55,396 nt of DNA, taken from contig NZ_QVMP01000023.1 in assembly GCF_010501095.1 (NCBI RefSeq), positions 8,557-63,952 on the forward strand, written 5' to 3'. The notes under the pieces were generated by a model. It did not search any database. It worked only from the letters and a program-made list of their open reading frames with translations, and was not told the origin of the DNA. This DNA comes from Dysgonomonas sp. 520 (GTDB lineage Bacteria; Bacteroidota; Bacteroidia; Bacteroidales; Dysgonomonadaceae). Below are positions 42,849 through 52,060 of this stretch, piece by piece. Position numbers and translations under genes: made by a program. Position 1 is the first letter of the stretch. Each line of letters starts with the position of its first letter.

Positions 42849-43619
42849 CTAACGGATTAATAATTTACTCAACCTCCATATCACATGCTTCTTTAATCGG
42901 GCAAATGTATATCGTTTCATTCTTTTCAGTTCTACATAATCGTCGTAGAATGGAGCAAAATATTTTTGAAACGTTTCTTCATGTTCTTTTTTTATTATTT
43001 CATTTCCTTCGTCCGAACCACTAATCCCGGATGTGTCAATAAGGGCAATATCCATATCTATCAGATCTACCTTTTTTTCATGTTTAATTGTGGCTAGCAA
43101 AGCGAATTTCCAGTCGGCACTGATTTTCATATCTTCGTCATACAATCCGATTTCGGAGAACAACTCTCTTTTTGTGAAAGTTGCCTGATGCCACAATGTG
43201 CTGACAAAGAAGTGGTAGAAAGTAATTTTCTCGGGTATGGTTTCTCTAATTTTCACTCGTTTACCATCGAGCACAACACAACCTGCAATGAGGTCGGCAG
43301 TCCTTTTGGTGGAAAAAACAGCTTGAAGAGTATCCGGCGATATAAATGTGTCGCCTGAATTCATGAATATAATATAATCGCCAGATGCTTTCCGTATACC
43401 CTTATTCATAGCACTGTAAATGCCTTTGTCCGGCTCCGACACCCAATAGGAGATAGATGGCGCATGTTTTTCTATTATAGATACGCTTTCGTCTGTCGAG
43501 GCTCCGTCAATGATCAGGTATTCATAATCATTGAAAGCCTGACCTATTACGCTGTTGATGGTTTTTTCCAAACCAAGGGCATTATTTCTGTTGATGGTTA
43601 TAATTGATAATAATGGCAT
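42849..43619 (-). CDS. Glycosyltransferase family 2
   Basis: This 256-residue GT-A enzyme has an N-terminal LSIITINRNNALGLEKTINSV strand-helix start, the nucleotide motif DGASTDES, and a metal-binding motif that reads MNSGDTF rather than the classical DxD. WHQATF and SADWKFAL come later. It adds a sugar, usually with inversion. The neighbours suggest exopolysaccharide repeat-unit assembly. Confidence 0.92.
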   Translation of the reverse strand: MPLLSIITINRNNALGLEKTINSVIGQAFNDYEYLIIDGASTDESVSIIEKHAPSISYWVSEPDKGIYSAMNKGIRKASGDYIIFMNSGDTFISPDTLQAVFSTKRTADLIAGCVVLDGKRVKIRETIPEKITFYHFFVSTLWHQATFTKRELFSEIGLYDEDMKISADWKFALLATIKHEKKVDLIDMDIALIDTSGISGSDEGNEIIKKEHEETFQKYFAPFYDDYVELKRMKRYTFARLKKHVIWRLSKLLIR

Positions 43620-43683
43620 AATAAAAAAAATCTACGTGATGAATGAAAGTAGTCGAAATTAAAAAAATAAGCTGAAAATGTTT

Positions 43684-45045
43684 TCATTCATTTTTCTTTA
43701 ATATTCTATAACATTGAAATGGGGCTATCATTCCATTGAAATTTGTGAAAATGAGAGCTAAAAATAGTGAATATATTCCCATATTCAATACTTGTATAAA
43801 CAGAAAGACTAATCCCAAATATATTATTGGTGATATAAAGGCAAATATAAACTGGATATTTAATATCCCCATTCCATTTAATATGGATACATAAATATTC
43901 AGATAGAATGAAATTATAGTGTATATACAACAGAAAATAATTAGAGCTATATTTATAGAGTCGGCAATCTTATCTCCAACCCACAGGCGAAGTATGAAGT
44001 CTGAGCAAAATAGCATTATTAAACAGATAACAGATAGTGCAGATGCGATTTGCAGAAAACGCTTTATAGACCATTTTATCCAAGCGAAATCTTTTTTCGA
44101 ATATGCCTCTGTCACAGCAGACCATAAGGGGGCAAGAAACAAGGAAAATACCATTGTCATAATAGAAAAATATTTGAAAACGATATTATAATATGTGACA
44201 TCGGAGGCTGAAAAATAATGTATGATAATAAAATTAGCCGATTGATATTGAACTAAATTTGCAACTTGTATGACAAAGAATTTCAAGCCTAAACTCATAA
44301 TATCCTTTATTCGCCCTATTTTTACAAATCGGAAAGAAGGAGCATATGATTTATATCTATTACTGAATAATACAAAATTTGCAATTATCCAAACCACTAA
44401 AGGTAAGAAACAAAAAACGAATCCTAGTTTCAGTAGAGTTCCTGTTTCTATTTGCATCAGTATCCATATAGCAGCTAATGTCAAAGCCTGACCAATCAAA
44501 TCAATAAAGGCAATGACAGAGGGGCGCTGATCTGCAGCAAGAATGGTTCCCAGTATTTTAAATACGGAAAGCAAACATATATAAGAAACAATTATGGTAA
44601 ATAGCAAAGATAATTCATCTGTGTTTTCAGGTATTTTATCTTTAAAAAAGAAGGCCCAATCGATGTGATTATTAAAGATAATGGCGATTATCCAGACTAA
44701 AGAAAAAATGAAAGATATAGCGAAAAACGTTGTGCTGACATATTCTTTTGCAAGTTGATGGTTTCCGAAGGCTTTTGCTTCAGCAAAACGGTTTCTCAAT
44801 CCATTGCTAAATCCGATATCAAAAAAAGTGATCCATGTTACTACTGTCCCCAAAGTCAGCCAGATACCATAACCTTCTTCTCCAATATATTTTATGCAAA
44901 GAGGTATTAGTAAAAAACTGATGATGATGCTGGCTCCTTTTATAAAAGCATTGAAAATCATGTTTTTTTGCATCAACGACCCTCTATCTCCTCCCGTATT
45001 GAGCAGTGACTTAAGTTTCTTCGCTATGTCAGATATGATGGTCAT
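43684..45045 (-). CDS. Oligosaccharide flippase (Wzx-like)
   Basis: This 453-residue integral membrane protein of the MATE/MVF-like polysaccharide export family has about 12 membrane segments. Its start contains NAFIKGASIIISFLLIPL and EEGYGIWLTLGTVVTW. It moves lipid-linked repeat units across the inner membrane. It overlaps the 45042 gene by 4 bp (ATGA), so translation is coupled. It belongs with wzy to a Wzx/Wzy pathway in this operon. Confidence 0.92.
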   Translation of the reverse strand: MTIISDIAKKLKSLLNTGGDRGSLMQKNMIFNAFIKGASIIISFLLIPLCIKYIGEEGYGIWLTLGTVVTWITFFDIGFSNGLRNRFAEAKAFGNHQLAKEYVSTTFFAISFIFSLVWIIAIIFNNHIDWAFFFKDKIPENTDELSLLFTIIVSYICLLSVFKILGTILAADQRPSVIAFIDLIGQALTLAAIWILMQIETGTLLKLGFVFCFLPLVVWIIANFVLFSNRYKSYAPSFRFVKIGRIKDIMSLGLKFFVIQVANLVQYQSANFIIIHYFSASDVTYYNIVFKYFSIMTMVFSLFLAPLWSAVTEAYSKKDFAWIKWSIKRFLQIASALSVICLIMLFCSDFILRLWVGDKIADSINIALIIFCCIYTIISFYLNIYVSILNGMGILNIQFIFAFISPIIYLGLVFLFIQVLNMGIYSLFLALIFTNFNGMIAPFQCYRILKKNE

Positions 45046-46151
45046 TTATTGATGCCTTTTAACGTGGATTTATATACATCTTCTGTCTCCGCAATCATTT
45101 TCTCGATAGAGAAGTTCTCTAACCGTTTTTTTCCTCTTTCTACGTACTCTTTAGCCAGATCAGGATTGTCTAGTATCTGCTTTACCGAGTCATGTATGCT
45201 TTGTTCATCGTAAGGATCGAAATAGATGGCGGCATTGCCTGCTATTTCGGGGAAGCAGCTGCAATTGCTAAGGCAAACCGGAGTGCCGTAGAAAAATGCT
45301 TCCAAGATAGGGAAACCGAAGCCTTCGTGTATGGATGGAAAAACAAATACTTCTGCTTGTGTGTACAATATAGCAAGGGTATTGTCATCGACATTCATCT
45401 GTACTACCTTGTCTTCAATTTGCAAGCTGTCTATCAACTCCATTTCGCTCGGATTGAAAGCTGTGCCTGTGCAAACCAGCTTAAGGTTGTCGGCTTGCTG
45501 CAAAATAGGCGCAATAGCCTTAAGCATCCGCTCGAAGTTCTTATACGACCATCTGGCACCCACAAAAAGTATATATTTATCTTGAATAATACGATGCGAT
45601 GGTGCTGAGTGGAGAGGTTGCATTAAACATCCATGATGTACCACGCTTATTTTTTCCTTAGGCGTGTTTGGATATATCTTCAAGAGGTTTTCTTTAGTAG
45701 ATTGGCTAATGGCAATTATCCTGTCGGCTTTTTCTATCAGTTTCTTTTTCTTGGAAATGGAGTGCCTTATGTCTTTAGCATGACTTAGTTCCATTTCATA
45801 AATCATGTCGTGTACGGTAATGACCAATGGTTTTCTCAGAAAGCGAAGAAAGTAAGTGTCGCACTCTGTTGGGTGAAAAATATCATACTTCTTGCTCAAA
45901 ATGAAATAAATTGAATATAATTTATTTACAATCTTAGAAAAAGTTAGTTTTCCGAAAGGGAATTTGGGGAAAGGTTTTAGGTTATATTTTTTCTCTTTGA
46001 GGTATTCGTTTTCTGAATAAATGACAGGTAGAATAGTTTTTGTAGAATTAGTATTGTTATCAAAAATGAGGCTCGTAAAATAACGAGAAATTCCTCCAAA
46101 TCGTTGAAGGAAGAAAGTTTGATAATCATATAATATTCGCACTCTATTCAT
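45042..46151 (-). CDS. Glycosyltransferase family 4 (mannosyltransferase-like)
   Basis: This 369-residue GT4-type enzyme begins MNRVRILYDYQTFFLQRFGG (GGISRY acceptor loop). The C-domain has ILFVGARWSYKNFERML and the donor motif SIHEGFGFPILEAFFYGTP (E-x7-E). Such proteins are often mannosyl- or rhamnosyltransferases. I use ATG 46151; the longer frame would overlap the wzy-like gene by 31 bp and adds an unusual charged segment. It ends 4 bp into the flippase gene. Confidence 0.92.
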   Translation of the reverse strand: MNRVRILYDYQTFFLQRFGGISRYFTSLIFDNNTNSTKTILPVIYSENEYLKEKKYNLKPFPKFPFGKLTFSKIVNKLYSIYFILSKKYDIFHPTECDTYFLRFLRKPLVITVHDMIYEMELSHAKDIRHSISKKKKLIEKADRIIAISQSTKENLLKIYPNTPKEKISVVHHGCLMQPLHSAPSHRIIQDKYILFVGARWSYKNFERMLKAIAPILQQADNLKLVCTGTAFNPSEMELIDSLQIEDKVVQMNVDDNTLAILYTQAEVFVFPSIHEGFGFPILEAFFYGTPVCLSNCSCFPEIAGNAAIYFDPYDEQSIHDSVKQILDNPDLAKEYVERGKKRLENFSIEKMIAETEDVYKSTLKGINK

Positions 46152-46162
46152 TGTCTGTATAC

Positions 46163-47434
46163 TTATCCAATTTTTACTTTTTTTCCATCGCAAAAGTAAT
46201 TTTTGAGTTCTGAGTCAGATATAGCCCTGAGTTTTGGTGATACGCATATCCCAATGCAAACCCATACCATAATATACCGTATGTTTAGTGCTAGCTGCCC
46301 TGACGGGTACATTTCAAGTAGCCAAAAGAAAACAAGTAGTGCGGCTCCCTTGGTAAATCCATTCTTTGTTTTAAAATAACCTGCATATATGGCATAAAAG
46401 CAAATAGACCAAAATAACGCAAGGCTTACAATTCCTCCTTTCAGGATAACGGTTAAGAATCCGGTTTCTATGCTATGTCTATATTCGCTATTGTCTCCAT
46501 CTATACCCGGGGCATAATATGTCCCGTTCATTCCTTTACCAATGACCCAGTCTTGAGGTTCCATATCTTGAAAGTACATAATTGTTACTTCTTCCCTGGT
46601 GTTCACAGTAAGCCTTTTCTCAAATCCGCTGAACATAGTCTCCTTAGCCATATCGTAAACCAGAAAGCCAAATCCGGCAACAAGGGCGAGGAGTATTACG
46701 AATATCAGCTTCTTGTCAGTTTTTTGCGAATAGTAGATAAAGTGAAGAAATATGGCAAGACCTAAGAATCCTGCAAAGCTGAAGGCTAAGTTTCGCCGGG
46801 CATAGATAAATGAGGCTAGTATGGATACTATGAAAATAAGTGCTGCAATTTTTTTTTGTTTATCATCAAGATAGAAATAGGAGAGGATAAGAAAACCGAC
46901 AGGTATGCTGAGGGTTACAACCATATTATCAAAAAAATTATGACCTCTTACAGACAATATATCAAAAATGGTTAATGTTATCAAAAACAGGAATATATAG
47001 CCTAATTTGAATAAGAAATCAATCAGGTATTTGTAGTTTGCAAGGTTGTCTGCGAACATGAAAATTATGAATGGGATAACAACATAAAAGAAGTATCCAT
47101 CGTCCACATACATCAAGATAAATATTTCGTAATCAAAAGCAAAACCTCTGGCAACAACAACTAGTTGCCAAATGATGTATAGCCAGAATAGCACCTTGAA
47201 TGTTTTGTCTTCAAACTTAATTCTAATTGCATGGAAAGATGAATAGAACATTATTAGTGTCCCTACCAATTTTACCGAATTTTCCGTGAAACTGTCAATT
47301 TTGAAAAAGGTACTGGCGATGGTTATCGCAGAATAGAAAAGAAGCCCCCACCAAAACCAATGAAAATATTTAGATACAAGATTGTTTGTATCTATGTTTT
47401 GAGTCGTATTTTGATGTGTTTGCTTGTTGAGCAT
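46163..47434 (-). CDS. O-antigen polymerase/ligase-like membrane protein (Wzy-like)
   Basis: This 423-residue protein has about 11 predicted membrane segments and a large periplasmic loop (about 270-335) with GMNGTYYAPG and RHSIETGFL. This layout is shared by Wzy polymerases and WaaL ligases. In this operon, with a Wza/Wzc pair and flippase, polymerase is the better guess. Sequence similarity of this class is low, so the exact function remains open. A hairpin (47450-47481) separates it from wzc. Confidence 0.82.
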   Translation of the reverse strand: MLNKQTHQNTTQNIDTNNLVSKYFHWFWWGLLFYSAITIASTFFKIDSFTENSVKLVGTLIMFYSSFHAIRIKFEDKTFKVLFWLYIIWQLVVVARGFAFDYEIFILMYVDDGYFFYVVIPFIIFMFADNLANYKYLIDFLFKLGYIFLFLITLTIFDILSVRGHNFFDNMVVTLSIPVGFLILSYFYLDDKQKKIAALIFIVSILASFIYARRNLAFSFAGFLGLAIFLHFIYYSQKTDKKLIFVILLALVAGFGFLVYDMAKETMFSGFEKRLTVNTREEVTIMYFQDMEPQDWVIGKGMNGTYYAPGIDGDNSEYRHSIETGFLTVILKGGIVSLALFWSICFYAIYAGYFKTKNGFTKGAALLVFFWLLEMYPSGQLALNIRYIMVWVCIGICVSPKLRAISDSELKNYFCDGKKVKIG

Positions 47435-47449
47435 AATCTAATTGAGAAG

Positions 47450-47481
47450 AAAGATAATCTCTAAAAAAAGAGATTATCTTT
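47450..47481 (-). terminator. Hairpin between the wzc and wzy-like genes
   Basis: Perfect 13-bp stem AAAGATAATCTCT (47450-47462) and AGAGATTATCTTT (47469-47481). On the transcribed strand the loop is T-rich but the 3' side reads CTTCTC, so it is more likely an attenuator or mRNA-stability hairpin than a full terminator. Confidence 0.6.
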
Positions 47482-47510
47482 TGATATTGAACGATGTTTA
47501 TATATTTATA

Positions 47511-49850
47511 TCAATGAGTGTTCGCTTGTCCATATCCGTATCCGTACGAGTCTTTGGTGGTAGTGCCATTCATCACCAGATATAGATTTTTTAGTTTTTC
47601 TTCTTCGGCAGCAGACTCGGCTAGTCTCAAATACGATTTATTGGTATAGTTTGCACGATACAAATATACAGTCAGATCAGAGAATTTATTTAGTGAGAAC
47701 GTATCCGATACCATTCCTACCGGAGCTGTGTCTACTAAAATGAAATCGTAATTGTTTCTTAAGTAGTCGAATAGCTCTTCAAGTTTATCGCTCAATAGCA
47801 ACTCGGAAGGGTTTGGTGGTATTGGCCCGGATGGTATGAAGTCGATTGATGAAGACAAATTTGATAGAGGAACTATTATGTCCTTGGGTGAATAGTCGTC
47901 GGTGGATAGAAAGTTTGTAATACCATTTTTTGCATCTACCGATAAGTATTCGGACAGTTTCGGATTTCGGATATCCAGTCCGACTATAACAACCCGTTTG
48001 TTCTTTATGAGTGAAAACGACAGTGCTAAATTCAGAGCTACAAAAGATTTTCCTTCGCCCGATATGCTGGATGTCAACAAGACCACTTTTTCGTCCTTTT
48101 TCAGTAAGAACTGAAGGTTTGTTCGCAGTAGCCTGAATAGTTCCACAGCCGGTTGGTTTGCTCCTTCTTTAACCACAACTCTTTCTTTTCGTTTGTCAAA
48201 GCATATTTCGCCCAAAACGGGTAGTGTTGTCGATTCTGTTAATTCTTCTTTCGATGAAAGTTTAAATCTTAATATTTTCATCATATAAATTGTAGCAATC
48301 GGAAGCACTAATCCTAAAGCTAAAGCAATGAGATATGTTTTCGGTTTTACGGGGGCTACCGGTTTAAAGATGTTATATGCAGAATCAATTATTTTGGCTT
48401 TGGGCGTGTTAGAGGCTAGTGTAAGCTCGGCTTCTTGCAATTTGCCTAACAAGAAAACATACAATTCCGATTTTATGAGTTGCTGTCTTTGCATATCCAG
48501 ATATGCTCTTTCCTGAGTCGGCATCTGTTTCATACGCGATTGCATTTCATTTTCCCTCTTCTGCCAGTCTTTTCTTGTTATTTGTGTTTCCTTTTTTGCC
48601 TGTTCAATGCTAAGAAAGACGTTTTGTCTCATCAAGTCTATTTGCTCGTTGATGGTCAGGATTGTAGGGTTGCTCTCGTTTGCATTGCGAAGCATTTTAT
48701 TTCTTTCCAGAATGAGCATGTTGTATTGTTCAATCACTTTTAGTAAGGATTCGGGAAGTCCCAGGCTGGAAGGTATGAGAGCGTATTTGTTCACCGGATC
48801 TTTCAGGTGGCTTTCTATCATCTGCAAAATATTTGATTGTATTTCCAGCTCTACGGTTTTCTCCCTTACCGTGCTCATTGTTTCCAGAAATATTTTAGCT
48901 TCAGATTCTATGTCTGTCAGGTTGTTGTTCCTTTTATAAAGTTCTACATCCTGTTCTATTTTTTCAAGATCGTCATAAATATATTTAGTTCTTTCCGTTA
49001 TAAACTCGATAGAACTTTGTGCCGCTTTGTTTTTGTCCGATAGCGCATCTTTATTGTATAATTCGATCAGTTTGTCAAGGATATCTTTTCCTCTTTGTCT
49101 TTCGGTATCGTTTACACTAAGAATGATAATGTTCGACCTTTTGGATGCAGGACTGATATCGATACTGTTTTTATAATTTTCGGCTGCCAGATCAAGCCCG
49201 GTGATTCCCGCAAGCAAAGTATATTCTTTGTCTTTTAGCAAGGCTTCAGCTTCCTTGTTTTTTTCGAAAGTGAAAGTTCCGCAATCAGTGGTTAGTGTTT
49301 GAGGAAATTGAGATATGGAAAAGCCATTCACTTCATTTTTGTTATACTTCATTTCTACATTGACCAAACCATCTTTGCCGACATGCAATTTCATTGCTAT
49401 ATGTCCGGAAAGGGTGTCTGTCAAATATTTATTATATTTAACATTGATCGGGCTTGAGTTGTATATTGATTTATTGAATGGAAATTTTTTAAGGGAATAC
49501 GATGTGCACAAGTCTAGGTCGGATATCATTTTACGCATGATCGAATGTGAGTTGATTACCCCAATTTCATCATCAATGTTAGACGAAGAAGATGATAATC
49601 CTCCTATACCGACTGCATTCATAAGTGCCGATTCCATCTTACCTTTACTTGACGATTCTTCACTTCTGACTACAATACTGGCCCTCATATTATATATGGG
49701 AGCTTTGAATTTTATGTAAATAAATGCAACACAAAGGCATGCAAAAATGGAGAGTACAAACCATTTCCAAAACTTTAGATAGTAACCGATAGTACTGTTT
49801 GATGATGAGAACGATTGTGTGTTTATTGAAGAAAAATATTTCTTTAACAT
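47511..49850 (-). CDS. Wzc-like polysaccharide co-polymerase with tyrosine kinase domain
   Basis: This 779-residue inner-membrane protein has a Wzz domain after membrane segment 1 (about 28-50), a long periplasmic coiled-coil region, a second membrane segment (about 501-525), and a cytosolic BY-kinase domain. That domain has Walker A SSISGEGKS (about 590-600), Walker A' VGLDIRNPKL and Walker B LVDTAP. A short Tyr cluster at the C-terminus (SYGYGYG) is the likely autophosphorylation site. It controls polymer length and export together with the Wza-like protein encoded just upstream (14 bp gap). Confidence 0.94.
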   Translation of the reverse strand: MLKKYFSSINTQSFSSSNSTIGYYLKFWKWFVLSIFACLCVAFIYIKFKAPIYNMRASIVVRSEESSSKGKMESALMNAVGIGGLSSSSSNIDDEIGVINSHSIMRKMISDLDLCTSYSLKKFPFNKSIYNSSPINVKYNKYLTDTLSGHIAMKLHVGKDGLVNVEMKYNKNEVNGFSISQFPQTLTTDCGTFTFEKNKEAEALLKDKEYTLLAGITGLDLAAENYKNSIDISPASKRSNIIILSVNDTERQRGKDILDKLIELYNKDALSDKNKAAQSSIEFITERTKYIYDDLEKIEQDVELYKRNNNLTDIESEAKIFLETMSTVREKTVELEIQSNILQMIESHLKDPVNKYALIPSSLGLPESLLKVIEQYNMLILERNKMLRNANESNPTILTINEQIDLMRQNVFLSIEQAKKETQITRKDWQKRENEMQSRMKQMPTQERAYLDMQRQQLIKSELYVFLLGKLQEAELTLASNTPKAKIIDSAYNIFKPVAPVKPKTYLIALALGLVLPIATIYMMKILRFKLSSKEELTESTTLPVLGEICFDKRKERVVVKEGANQPAVELFRLLRTNLQFLLKKDEKVVLLTSSISGEGKSFVALNLALSFSLIKNKRVVIVGLDIRNPKLSEYLSVDAKNGITNFLSTDDYSPKDIIVPLSNLSSSIDFIPSGPIPPNPSELLLSDKLEELFDYLRNNYDFILVDTAPVGMVSDTFSLNKFSDLTVYLYRANYTNKSYLRLAESAAEEEKLKNLYLVMNGTTTKDSYGYGYGQANTH

Positions 49851-49863
49851 AAAATTGGTATTC

Positions 49864-50697
49864 TTATTTATTGAATGCTATTATTAAAGTTGCTGTGGTG
49901 GATATAACACTAAGTGCTATACCGATAGATGACGTAATCAATGACGTATTGTATTGTTTTGCTTGCCCCATGCTAGCATCTTTTTGTCTTTCACTATTGG
50001 GGTCTACATATATTATGTCGTTTTGTTTGAGGTAATAATATTCCGAAGTTAGCAGTTCTGCTTTGGTTAAGTCAACACGGGTACGCTCTATTTTTCCCTC
50101 ATTGTTGCGTATGATAAGTATATTGTCTCTTCTTGCCTGAATATTCAGGTCCTTAGCAGCAGCAATTGCGTCTAATATTGTGGTTCTTTGTCCTGAAAAG
50201 AAATAAGTTCCGGGAGCCATTACATCCCCAATCACAGAAACCCTGAAATTGGTGATGCTCAAATTTACGATAGGGTCTTTAATATATTCTTTCAATTTTT
50301 CTTCGAGATAAGAAATGGCTTCGTCTCTGGTCATCCCGGCTAATTTTATTTTGCCTAAGGTTGGGAACTGTATTTCTCCGTTTTTTCCTACTATATAGGG
50401 TTGGATGCGTGTGTTTTGAGAGATAGCGTTCATCTCGTAAGATTGTCCTTCCGTACTATTTCCTGCCAGTATGGGTAGGTTGAAATGTGCTGCGGCCAAA
50501 GCATCGGGCGATGAAACTGATATGGCCAATTCATCATCGGGTTGAATAATAGTTGAATATCCAGCGTTATGAGAGCTCAGGTATTCATTCGATACCGAGT
50601 CGATGTTCTGAAAATATGAAATGCTTTTTTGTTGAGAGCATGAAAAAAACGATGCCGTAAAGAGAAAAGCACACAGAAATATAGATAATAGCCTCAT
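49864..50697 (-). CDS. Polysaccharide export lipoprotein (Wza-like)
   Basis: This 277-residue outer-membrane lipoprotein has a signal peptide with lipobox FFSC (C20). The Poly_export domain (about 52-145) is followed by an SLBB-type domain (about 150-235) with SVIGDVMAPGTYFF. A C-terminal membrane-like helix (about 255-274) lies at the end. It forms the outer-membrane part of the export channel for the exopolysaccharide. It is the first gene of the operon and has tandem -7 boxes upstream. Confidence 0.93.
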   Translation of the reverse strand: MRLLSIFLCAFLFTASFFSCSQQKSISYFQNIDSVSNEYLSSHNAGYSTIIQPDDELAISVSSPDALAAAHFNLPILAGNSTEGQSYEMNAISQNTRIQPYIVGKNGEIQFPTLGKIKLAGMTRDEAISYLEEKLKEYIKDPIVNLSITNFRVSVIGDVMAPGTYFFSGQRTTILDAIAAAKDLNIQARRDNILIIRNNEGKIERTRVDLTKAELLTSEYYYLKQNDIIYVDPNSERQKDASMGQAKQYNTSLITSSIGIALSVISTTATLIIAFNK

Positions 50698-50805
50698 TAT
50701 AATTGAATATAGTTAAATTATCAGTTTTTAGTTTTAATTAGCTAAAACTTCAACGGATTGTAATGCTAATTATTGTCACTCAATAGTTAAAAAACAAAAC
50801 GAGAA

Positions 50806-50839
50806 CAAAGATATTAATAATTACTTATTAACAAAGATA
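50806..50839 (-). promoter_or_regulatory. Tandem promoter boxes of the exopolysaccharide operon
   Basis: Two exact TATCTTTG boxes on the minus strand (50806-50813 and 50832-50839). The TTTG of the upstream box sits 18 bp from the downstream box and could serve as its -33 element. The leader would be about 100-125 nt. Confidence 0.5.
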
Positions 50840-50888
50840 TGTTGATAAGTAAAGTCCCCGACATTCGTATTCATTCCTTTGTTTTTAT

Positions 50889-50896
50889 TATATTTG
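50889..50896 (+). promoter_or_regulatory. -7 box directly before the HU/SPOR gene
   Basis: TATATTTG, an exact TAnnTTTG match, only 4 nt before ATG 50901. Transcription would start at or near the ATG, giving a leaderless mRNA, unless the promoter is elsewhere. Confidence 0.45.
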
Positions 50897-50900
50897 CCGT

Positions 50901-51887
50901 ATGAAAAATCTTGTATCTCATATTAATTGTCTTATTATGAGGCATAATTGTGTAATTGTGCCTGATTTGGGTGGCTTTGTCGTGAATCGAGAACCTGCAC
51001 ATATAAATGCAGAAGGGGTGGTTATTGCTCCACGGGTTTCGTTTGCGTTCAACCAAGACCTTAAGTATAATGATGGACTGTTGGCTGAGGCATATATGAG
51101 TGAGAATGGAGGTACGTACGAAGAGGCATGTTTGTCGATCAGTAATGCCGTGAAAAGTTTGAACATCTTTTTGTCTGTTCAAAAAAAGATAGAGATAGGA
51201 AGAGTAGGCTCTCTTGCGATAGACAAAGAGAATGGAAATGTTGTCTTTTTTCCCAATCGTGATGTCTTTTATCACCCACTTATATTTGGCGACTCCAATT
51301 TGAACCTTCAGCCGTTAGATAGGATTAAGGAAATTGAGGCTGTGGTTGAGATCAAGAAAAAGCGTTTCGAGATGAAGCGTGTAATAGGAAGTGTTGCGGC
51401 TTCGGCTGCAGCAATATTGCTTTTCTTTGTTGCATCTACTCCAATAGCAGAGAGTGGAGCCAACAATGTTAATATGCAAAAATCCGGTTTTTTGACGAAC
51501 ATATTATATACAAATTCGGAAAAGAAAGTTAGCGAAGATAGTGCGGAGCCGACAGTGGCAGAGGAGAAAGAGGTGGTATCGCCCGATAACAAGCAAAATG
51601 TAGCGGCAATATCGGTTGACGCTCCGGCGGATGCTAAGCCAAAAAGTAAAGCAAGTGTCTCTTACTATTTGATTATAGCGGGAGAAGCAACTCAAAACGC
51701 AGCAAACAAACGTCTGGCTAAGATAAAAGAAGCCGGGTTTGCAAATGCGAAGATATTGGACACACCCCAGCGCAAACGTGTATACATAGCCTCTTTTGAC
51801 AAGAAAGTGGAAGCGGAAGATTACCTGTCGCATTTCAAGACTTTACATCCACGATATAGTGATGCGTGGATATTTGCAAAAAAGTAA
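50901..51887 (+). CDS. HU-CCDC81 and SPOR domain protein
   Basis: This 328-residue Bacteroidota protein has an N-terminal HU-CCDC81-type DNA-binding-like domain (about 1-130, with HNCVIVPDLGGFVVNR). One membrane helix (161-179), a low-complexity linker and a C-terminal SPOR domain (about 252-328) follow. SPOR binds denuded peptidoglycan glycan at division sites, so the protein may tie the septum to DNA or to itself. It is membrane-anchored with the SPOR part in the periplasm. It is divergent from the exopolysaccharide operon and followed by a terminator. Confidence 0.92.
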   Translation: MKNLVSHINCLIMRHNCVIVPDLGGFVVNREPAHINAEGVVIAPRVSFAFNQDLKYNDGLLAEAYMSENGGTYEEACLSISNAVKSLNIFLSVQKKIEIGRVGSLAIDKENGNVVFFPNRDVFYHPLIFGDSNLNLQPLDRIKEIEAVVEIKKKRFEMKRVIGSVAASAAAILLFFVASTPIAESGANNVNMQKSGFLTNILYTNSEKKVSEDSAEPTVAEEKEVVSPDNKQNVAAISVDAPADAKPKSKASVSYYLIIAGEATQNAANKRLAKIKEAGFANAKILDTPQRKRVYIASFDKKVEAEDYLSHFKTLHPRYSDAWIFAKK

Positions 51888-51922
51888 ACCACTAAGTTTA
51901 AGTATTATTATATTATGCGTAT

Positions 51923-51954
51923 AACCTCCTGATTTTTACCGGGAGGTTTTTTTG
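51923..51954 (+). terminator. Terminator of the HU/SPOR gene
   Basis: Stem AACCTCC (51923-51929) and GGAGGTT (51942-51948) with a run of Ts, about 35 nt after the stop codon. Confidence 0.85.
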
Positions 51955-52020
51955 TAAAACCTAGGAGTGAGAGGCAGATTTTATATTGAACGGAAAACAA
52001 GAAATAAATCATAAATTTTC

Positions 52021-52028
52021 TATCTTTG
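52021..52028 (+). promoter_or_regulatory. -7 box of the DUF4369 lipoprotein gene
   Basis: TATCTTTG, 32 nt before ATG 52061. It falls inside the longer open frame that begins at 51986, so it supports the later start. Confidence 0.5.
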
Positions 52029-52060
52029 CCTCCATTATTGAGATTTATTCGGAAGATATT

